This document shows, one piece after another, positions 1 to 6,400 of a stretch of 6,400 nt of DNA. The notes beneath the pieces are model-generated. The model did no database searches, was not told where the DNA came from, and was given only the letters and a program-made list of their open reading frames with translations. A program made the position numbers and the translations under genes. The DNA is from Gammaproteobacteria bacterium. Its GTDB lineage: Bacteria > Pseudomonadota > Gammaproteobacteria > UBA5335. Each line of letters opens with the position of its first letter. Position 1 is the first letter of the stretch. The stretch covers positions 1 through 6,400 of the forward strand of contig WOZT01000215.1 of the NCBI GenBank assembly GCA_011620145.1. Direction: 5' to 3'.

Positions 1-96
1 CACCACCCAGCCGAACAGATCCTGTTGCAGGCGCAGCTCGATATAGCGGCCCTCCCGCTCCAGCCGCACGAATTGCCAGGGCGTGGGCAGTGCCAA
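1..96 (-). CDS. Partial ORF after sufT, possible WGR-domain protein (5' end only)
   Basis: An open frame runs from a TTG codon at 96-94 to the left edge, giving 32 codons; the rest of the gene is outside the window. It starts one base after the sufT stop, so it looks like the next gene of the same operon. The frame has strong G/C bias at third positions, as in the neighbours, and reads as a plausible protein: PWQFVRLEREG, then RYIELRLQQDLFGWVV. The order Trp-x-Phe, a Glu/Arg stretch, Tyr-x-Glu-x-x-Leu-Gln, then Asp-Leu-Phe-Gly-Trp resembles the beginning of WGR domains, in which a Trp-Gly-Arg motif would follow shortly beyond base 1. WGR domains occur in poly(ADP-ribose) polymerases and in many short bacterial proteins of unknown role. 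No in-frame ATG is present. TTG is my best start, and GTG at 69-67 is an alternative. The coding call is fairly sure, the WGR assignment is a moderate inference, and the function is unknown. Confidence 0.5.
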   Translation of the reverse strand, partial: MALPTPWQFVRLEREGRYIELRLQQDLFGWVV

Positions 97-97
97 C

Positions 98-649
98 TCA
101 ATACATCCCGGTCTGCAGCCGCGCTTCCTCGGACATGCGACTCTGGTCCCACGGTGGCTCGAAGGTCAGCTCCACGCTCACCCGCTTCACCGTGGGCACC
201 GCCGCCACCTTGACCCGCACTTCATCGGCCAGGATGTCGCCCATGCCGCAGCCCGGCGCGGTCAGGGTCATGCGAATGTGTACCGCACGCCCGCCCTCGG
301 GCAAGGGCTCCACCACCCGGTCGTAGATCAGCCCCAGATCGACGATGTTGATGGGAATCTCGGGGTCGAAACAGGTCTTGAGCTGATCCTCGATGCAGGC
401 CGCCACGGCCGCATCGTCGGCATCGGCGGGCAACTCGGGGCTGGGCGGTTCGTCACGGCCCAGGGCATCGGCGTCCTTGCCGGCGATACGCACCAGGTTG
501 CCGCCGTAGTACACCGTGAAGCTGCCGCCCAGGGCCTGGGTGATGCGCACCTCGGCGCCCTCGGGCAGCACCACCGTATCGCCCGCCGGAATCATCACCC
601 CAAGGCAATCGCGGGAGAGCGTCGCGTAATCGGACTGCTGGGAATACAT
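98..649 (-). CDS. sufT: SufT, MIP18/DUF59-family Fe-S cluster maturation protein (long form)
   Basis: The protein has 183 residues and belongs to the long SufT type: an N-terminal extension of about 80 residues followed by a MIP18 (DUF59) domain. Family members are linked to late Fe-S maturation of targets such as aconitase and lipoyl synthase, acting in the cytoplasm; the biochemical step is not settled. The domain signature is FDPEIPINIVDLGLIYD (residues 94-110), followed by LTAPGCGMGDIL (129-140) with the conserved Cys134. The C-terminus carries EPPWDQSRMSEEAR (164-177), typical of the family. The ATG at 649-647 was chosen because a GAGGT ribosome site lies five bases upstream and the residues before it (frame open to 730) look like out-of-frame sufU. 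It begins eight bases after the sufU stop, so translation is probably coupled. It may replace or complement A-type carriers, none of which is encoded here. Confidence 0.93.
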   Translation of the reverse strand: MYSQQSDYATLSRDCLGVMIPAGDTVVLPEGAEVRITQALGGSFTVYYGGNLVRIAGKDADALGRDEPPSPELPADADDAAVAACIEDQLKTCFDPEIPINIVDLGLIYDRVVEPLPEGGRAVHIRMTLTAPGCGMGDILADEVRVKVAAVPTVKRVSVELTFEPPWDQSRMSEEARLQTGMY

Positions 650-654
650 GGCGG

Positions 655-659
655 ACCTC
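655..659 (-). promoter_or_regulatory. Ribosome binding site of sufT, overlapping the sufU stop codon
   Basis: The minus strand reads TGAGGTCCGCCATG. GAGGT shares its first two bases with the TGA stop of sufU and lies five bases before the sufT ATG. This supports the start at 649 over the longer reading frame and suggests re-initiation by ribosomes finishing sufU. Confidence 0.7.
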
Positions 660-1101
660 ACTCGGTGCGCACGGGGGTCTGCTCCCCGTGCAGGGCGGCG
701 TTCAGGGTGTGCCAGGACAAGGTGGCGCACTTGACCCGGGCCGGATAGTCCTTGACTCCCGCCAGCGCGGCCAGCTTGCCCAGCCGTTCCGGGTCCCCGA
801 CCGACTTGCCGGTGAGCAGCTCATGCATGTCGGTGAACAGGGCTTCGGCCTCGGCAACCGTCTTGCCCTTGACGGCTTCGGTCATCAGGCTGGCGGAGGC
901 AGTGGAAATGGCGCAGCCGCTGCCCACGAAGCTCACGTCCTCGACGCGGCCATCCACGACCTGCGCGTAAACCACCAGCTTGTCGCCGCACAAGGGGTTG
1001 TAGCCTTCGGCCAGCCGGACGGCGCCCGCGATGGTCCGGAAATTCCGCGGATTGCGGTTGTGATCGACGATGATGTCCTGATACAGGTCGCGCAAATCCA
1101 T
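658..1101 (-). CDS. sufU: SufU, zinc-dependent sulfurtransferase (IscU-like) of the SUF system
   Basis: The protein has 147 residues, the length of Bacillus subtilis SufU. It has the IscU-like fold but is of SufU type: between the second and third conserved cysteines it carries the extra segment (about residues 100-120, ending LAALAGVKDYPARVKC) that separates SufU from IscU. The zinc ligands are visible as Cys38 and Asp40 (NPLCGD), Cys63 (GSGCAIS) and Cys125 (RVKCATLSW), each exactly three positions below B. subtilis C41, D43, C66 and C128. From the family, SufU accepts persulfide sulfur from SufS and passes it to the SufB scaffold, in place of SufE. The ATG at 1101-1099 overlaps the sufS stop by one base (TGATG) and has GGAGG nine bases upstream inside the sufS tail, so the two partner proteins are translationally coupled. 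The frame is open upstream to 1242, but that part is sufS shadow. Confidence 0.96.
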   Translation of the reverse strand: MDLRDLYQDIIVDHNRNPRNFRTIAGAVRLAEGYNPLCGDKLVVYAQVVDGRVEDVSFVGSGCAISTASASLMTEAVKGKTVAEAEALFTDMHELLTGKSVGDPERLGKLAALAGVKDYPARVKCATLSWHTLNAALHGEQTPVRTE

Positions 1102-2360
1102 CAACCCCGCCCTCCGAACAGATCCCGCGCGCCTTGCAGCGCCGCCACCAGGGCGTCGATGTCCGCGGTGGTGTTGTAGCAGGCCAGTGAGGCCCGCGCC
1201 GTGGCCGGCACACCGTAAAAGTCCATCACCGGCATGGCGCAATGATGCCCCGCCCGGATCGCCACCCCGGCATGATCCAGAATGGTCCCGAGGTCATGGG
1301 GATGCACGCCCTCGACCACGAAGGACACCACGCTGGCCCGTTGCGGCGCGGAACCAATGAAGCGCAGCCCGTCGATCTCGCGCAGCCGTTCCAGGGCGTA
1401 GCTCAACAAGGCGGCTTCATGGCGGGCGATGGCATCCAGACCGATGCGGTCCACATAGTCCAGCGCCGCCCCCAGGCCCACCGCCTCCGCGATGGCCGGC
1501 GTGCCGGCCTCGAACTTGTAGGGCAGATCGTTCCAGGTGCTGCCCTCGAAGCGCACCGTGCGGATCATGTCGCCACCGCCCTGCCAGGGCGGCATGGCTT
1601 CCAGCACCTCGCGCCGGCCATAGAGCACGCCAATGCCGGTGGGCCCATAGAGCTTGTGCGCGGAAAAGGCGTAGAAGTCGCAATCCAGCGCCTGCACATC
1701 CACCGCGCAATGCGGCACCCCCTGGGCGCCATCGATCAGCACCATGGCCCCGGCCGCCCGCGCGCGGGCCGTGAGTTCGGCGATCGGATTCACCGTGCCC
1801 AGGGCGTTGGATACATGGGCCACGGCGAAAATCCGCGTGCGCGGCCCCAGCAGGCGTTCGAAGGCCTCCAGGTCCAGCGCCCCGTCCGGCGTGATGGGCA
1901 CCACCTTGAGGCGGGCCCCGGTCTGTTCACAGACCATCTGCCAGGGCACGGTGTTGGAATGGTGTTCCAGGTGGGTGATGAGGATTTCATCTCCCGGTTT
2001 CAGGCGCGGCCGGGCGTAGCTCTGGGCCACCAGATTGATGGCCTCGGTGGTGCCGCGCACGAAAATGATCTCCTCGCGCGCCCGGGCATTCAGGAAGGCC
2101 CGCGCCCGGTCGCGCCCGCCCTCGTAGAGCGCCGTGGCGCGCTCGGACAGGGTGTGCACGCCGCGATGGACGTTGGCGTTGGACTCCCGGTAGTAATGGT
2201 CCATGGCCTCCAGCACGGCGCGGGGTTTCTGCGCCGTGGCCGCGTTGTCCAGATAGACCAGCGGGCGGCCATGGATGGCCTGATCCAGAATGGGAAAATC
2301 GCGCCGCACCCGCGCCACATCGAAGGCGTCAGGGAAGGCGGCTGATGGCAATGCAGTCAT
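1101..2360 (-). CDS. sufS: SufS, PLP-dependent group II cysteine desulfurase
   Basis: SufS converts L-cysteine to L-alanine and holds the sulfur as a cysteine persulfide, the sulfur source for cluster assembly. The protein has 419 residues, with about ten more at the N-terminus than E. coli SufS (406). Key residues match E. coli at a constant offset of ten: His133 stacking on PLP (THLEHHSN), Asp210 and Gln213 (LIDGAQ), the PLP Schiff-base Lys236 (FSAHKLYGPTG), the persulfide Cys374 (RAGHHCAMP) and the substrate-binding Arg389. His355, nineteen residues before Cys374, is at the place of B. subtilis His342, which takes a zinc-ligand position in the SufS-SufU complex; E. coli SufS, which uses SufE, has Tyr there. 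This agrees with sufU being the next gene. The ATG at 2360-2358 has AGAGG six bases upstream and follows the sufD stop by 12 bases. All active-site residues are present. Confidence 0.97.
   Translation of the reverse strand: MTALPSAAFPDAFDVARVRRDFPILDQAIHGRPLVYLDNAATAQKPRAVLEAMDHYYRESNANVHRGVHTLSERATALYEGGRDRARAFLNARAREEIIFVRGTTEAINLVAQSYARPRLKPGDEILITHLEHHSNTVPWQMVCEQTGARLKVVPITPDGALDLEAFERLLGPRTRIFAVAHVSNALGTVNPIAELTARARAAGAMVLIDGAQGVPHCAVDVQALDCDFYAFSAHKLYGPTGIGVLYGRREVLEAMPPWQGGGDMIRTVRFEGSTWNDLPYKFEAGTPAIAEAVGLGAALDYVDRIGLDAIARHEAALLSYALERLREIDGLRFIGSAPQRASVVSFVVEGVHPHDLGTILDHAGVAIRAGHHCAMPVMDFYGVPATARASLACYNTTADIDALVAALQGARDLFGGRG
1111..1115 (-). promoter_or_regulatory. Ribosome binding site of sufU inside the sufS 3' end
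   Basis: GGAGG lies nine bases before the sufU ATG, within the codons for the Gly-rich tail of SufS. It fixes the SufU start at MDLRDLYQD and fits coupled translation of sufS and sufU. Confidence 0.7.
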
Positions 2361-2372
2361 GACAGGCCTCTT

Positions 2373-3640
2373 TCACACCGTTGCAGCAAGAAACGCATCC
2401 GCCTCGGCCGGACCGAACACCCATTCCAGCACGGCCGGCACCGGCAAATCCGGCAGCGCCGCGCGGGCGAAGGCCTCGATCAGCAGGGTACGCGCCGTCT
2501 CCCGATCCAGACCCCGGCTTTGCAGGTAGAACAGCGCTGTCTCGTCGAGCTGGCCGACGCTGGCGCCATGGCTGCACTGCACCTCATCGGCCAGGATTTC
2601 CAGTGCCGGCCGGGTGATGACCTCGGCGCGCCGGGACAACAGCAAGGTGGCATTGGCCTGGCGCGCCGTGATCCCTTGCGCGTCCACCGCCACCCGCACG
2701 CCGCCGCCGAACACCGCGCGGGCGCGATCCTGCAGCACGGCGCGGGTCTGTTGCAGGCTGTGGGTCTGGGGCGCACGGTGGTGGACCACGACCTGGTTGT
2801 CCACCCGCAGCGCGCCGCGCCCGCGCACCAGCCCCTGCAAAGCCAGGGTCGCGCCCGGTTCGGCCAGGGTCAGCTCCAGTTCGCGCCGCACCCAGCCGGC
2901 GCCGTCATCCAGCAACCACAGGCCCAACCGGCTGTCCCGCGCCCCGTGCACGGCCACCTGGCTCAGCGCGAAGCCCTGGGCGCCCTGTTGATCCACCAGC
3001 ACCAGATCAAGCGCCGCACCCGCCGCCAGATCGACTTCCAGCACGCTGCCCAGGAAGGCATCGACCGCCGCGGCACCGGCCTGGTGAATCACCACCGTGG
3101 CCGATGCCCCCGCCGCCAGTCGCAGCAACAGGCGCGGATGGGCATCCCAGGGCTGATCGCCGGATTGGGACCACCACAGCAGATGCACCGGCTCGACCAG
3201 CTTGACGCCCGCTTCCAGCGCCAGACCCGCGCCATGGCGCCAGGACAGGGCATTGAGCGCCGCAAAGCCGCTGTGCTCCGGAGAGAGCCACTCGCCCACC
3301 CCGTCGGCAGCGTCCTCCAGCGCCCACAGGCGCACACCCGGCGGCGGCGTGCCCTCAGCCAGCGCGGGCGCCGGCTGCCCATTCACCCAGACCCGGCGCA
3401 GGGCGCCCGCCAGCCGGGGCAACGCGTCCGCCGCCGGGGCAGCCGCACCGGGCGGCGCGGGCGCGACGGCTCGCGTGAGCAAGGGCGCGGGATCGGTGTG
3501 GCGCCAGCTTTCCGCAGGCGCCCCCGGCAGCCCCGCCGCGGCCAGATGAACCGCGCCGCGCTCGGCCAATGCCGGATCCGGCGCCACACCGAAGGCATCC
3601 CGGTCCAGATAGGCGCGCACGGCGGCCACGGCTGCCTCGC

Positions 3641-3644
<4 letters not shown>
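2373..3644 (-). CDS. sufD: SufD, scaffold subunit of the SufBCD Fe-S assembly complex
   Basis: The protein has 423 residues, the same length as E. coli SufD. The C-terminal half is the beta-helix core shared with SufB, with the diagnostic QCSHGASVGQLDETALFYLQ (356-375). His359 in this motif corresponds to E. coli His360, which together with SufB Cys405 is implicated in cluster formation at the SufB-SufD interface. The extreme C-terminal helices (about 376-420) are where SufD binds SufC in known structures. The N-terminal third is very rich in Ala and Pro and less conserved, apart from SWRHTDPAPLL (46-56), which is typical of the family. The start is GTG (3644-3642), overlapping the sufC stop as GTGA, with GGGGTGG four bases upstream; no better start is in frame nearby. 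The overlap implies translation coupled to sufC. The C-terminal motif makes the identification secure. Confidence 0.95.
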
Positions 3645-4402
<758 letters not shown>

Positions 4403-4419
4403 GAATCTTCATTTCCCGG

Positions 4420-4434
4420 GGCGCCTGGAGCGCC
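4420..4434 (-). other. Small GC hairpin in the sufB-sufC gap
   Basis: A perfect 5-bp inverted repeat (GGCGC/GCGCC) with a 5-base loop lies 18 bases before the sufC start. It has no T-tract, so it is not a terminator by itself. It might affect mRNA processing or access to the sufC ribosome site. Short GC repeats are common by chance in such DNA, so the weight is low. Confidence 0.25.
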
Positions 4435-4457
4435 GCTCACACGGTTGAAAAAAGGCC

Positions 4458-5906
<1,449 letters not shown>

Positions 5907-5914
5907 GTTCGCGG

Positions 5915-5919
5915 CCTCC
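5915..5919 (-). promoter_or_regulatory. Strong ribosome binding site of sufB
   Basis: GGAGG stands eight bases before the sufB ATG in the 37-base gap after the regulator gene. It is the clearest ribosome site in the window in a non-coding position, and it fits high SufB demand. It confirms the start [12 protein letters not shown]. Confidence 0.75.
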
Positions 5920-5943
5920 GATCAGAAAAACGGGATGATACGT

Positions 5944-6399
5944 TCAGGGCAGCGCGGCGGCGGGGAGATCCGCAGCGCCATACCATTTGAGGGCTCGCAT
6001 GGGCGTGGCCATCTGGGACAGGCTGACTCCCCGCAGCGCTCCCTGCACGGCCCGGTTGATGACGTCCCAATTGTCCGACAGGCTGCAATCGCCCTGTTGG
6101 GAACAACGCTGCGGCGCCCGGCTGCACTCGGTCAGGCCAAACGGCCCTTCCAGCGCGGCAATCACCTCCAGCACCGAAATCTCCGCAGGCGCCCGCGCCA
6201 GGCGGTAACCCCCCGCCACACCCCGCACCGAGATCAGCAGGCCCGCCCGCGTCAGCGACTTGAGCAGCTTGCTGACCGTGGGCACGGTGATTCGGCAGCC
6301 GGCGGCAATCTGCGCGCCCGTCTGGATGGCCTCGGGATGACGGGCCAGGTGGGCCATCACCACCACGCCATAATCGGTCATCTTGCCGATGCGGAGCAT
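5944..6399 (-). CDS. Rrf2-family Fe-S-sensing regulator of the SUF operon
   Basis: The protein has 151 residues, with the Rrf2/IscR winged-helix fold. The N-terminus MLRIGKMTDYGVVVMAHLA (1-19) closely resembles the SUF-operon subgroup of Rrf2 regulators found in gammaproteobacteria. The recognition-helix region is ITVPTVSKLLKSLTRAGL (37-54), followed by the wing VRGVAGGYRLAR (58-69). Three cysteines, Cys92, Cys99 and Cys105 (spacing C-X6-C-X5-C), sit where IscR binds a 2Fe-2S cluster (C92, C98, C104). The IscR fourth ligand, His107, has no counterpart three residues after the last Cys, where Ser108 is found. By family knowledge the protein binds DNA according to cluster occupancy and represses or activates the operon. 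Its position as first gene suggests autoregulation. The ATG is at 6399-6397, one base from the window edge, so the ribosome site, promoter and operator are outside. Met7 is a possible but less likely start. Confidence 0.94.
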   Translation of the reverse strand: MLRIGKMTDYGVVVMAHLARHPEAIQTGAQIAAGCRITVPTVSKLLKSLTRAGLLISVRGVAGGYRLARAPAEISVLEVIAALEGPFGLTECSRAPQRCSQQGDCSLSDNWDVINRAVQGALRGVSLSQMATPMRALKWYGAADLPAAALP

Positions 6400-6400
6400 G

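Noticed and set aside
650..730. 27-residue N-terminal extension of sufT
   Set aside because: The extension overlaps the sufU 3' end, is Arg/Ala-rich, and the ATG at 649 has a properly placed ribosome site and a typical SufT N-terminus.
83..748. Plus-strand open frame (221 codons) opposite sufT
   Set aside because: The opposite strand encodes a clear SufT with conserved motifs; this frame shows no family signature.
1242..2345. Long plus-strand open frame (367 codons) opposite sufS
   Set aside because: Antisense shadow of sufS with His/Gly/Gln-rich translation and no recognisable motif.
5907..5963. Possible internal promoter before sufB (TATCAT at 5940-5935, minus strand)
   Set aside because: The -10-like hexamer is good, but no -35-like sequence occurs at the right distance within the GC-rich 3' end of the regulator gene. 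No IscR-type operator palindrome was seen in the gap either.

Overview
The window is one GC-rich operon, read entirely on the minus strand. It encodes the SUF machinery for iron-sulfur (Fe-S) cluster assembly. In transcription order (right to left) the genes are an Rrf2-family Fe-S-sensing regulator (6399-5944), sufB (5906-4458), sufC (4402-3641), sufD (3644-2373), sufS (2360-1101), sufU (1101-658), sufT (649-98) and the first codons of another gene that leaves the window at base 1. All genes except the last are complete and their key residues are intact.

Organism: the high G+C content, the Rrf2/SufBCDS/SufU/SufT gene order and the Gram-negative style regulator suggest a gammaproteobacterium, perhaps of the Chromatiales/Ectothiorhodospira or Xanthomonas type. 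This is inference from protein style and gene order; no taxonomic marker gene is present.

How the genes work together: SufS (a PLP cysteine desulfurase) takes sulfur from cysteine as a persulfide. SufU, a zinc-dependent sulfurtransferase, probably accepts it and passes it on to the SufBCD scaffold. SufC is the ATPase that drives the complex, and SufB and SufD carry the residues linked to cluster building. SufT is a MIP18/DUF59-type factor thought to help deliver or mature clusters on target proteins. The regulator very probably senses cluster status through three cysteines and controls the operon. Its operator would lie to the right of base 6400, outside the window.

Layout: genes overlap or are separated by 1-55 bases, so a single polycistronic transcript is likely. 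sufC/sufD overlap by 4 bases (GTGA) and sufS/sufU by 1 base (TGATG). The two widest gaps are 37 bases (regulator-sufB) and 55 bases (sufB-sufC). The second holds a weak terminator-like hairpin with a T-tract. No RNA genes, mobile elements, CRISPR arrays or long repeats were seen, and no gene-free stretch exceeds 55 bases. Most of this is a well-known housekeeping system. The points most worth a second look are the SufU-type zinc-swap signature in SufS, the tightly coupled unknown gene (possibly a WGR-domain protein) after sufT, and the possible attenuator after sufB.
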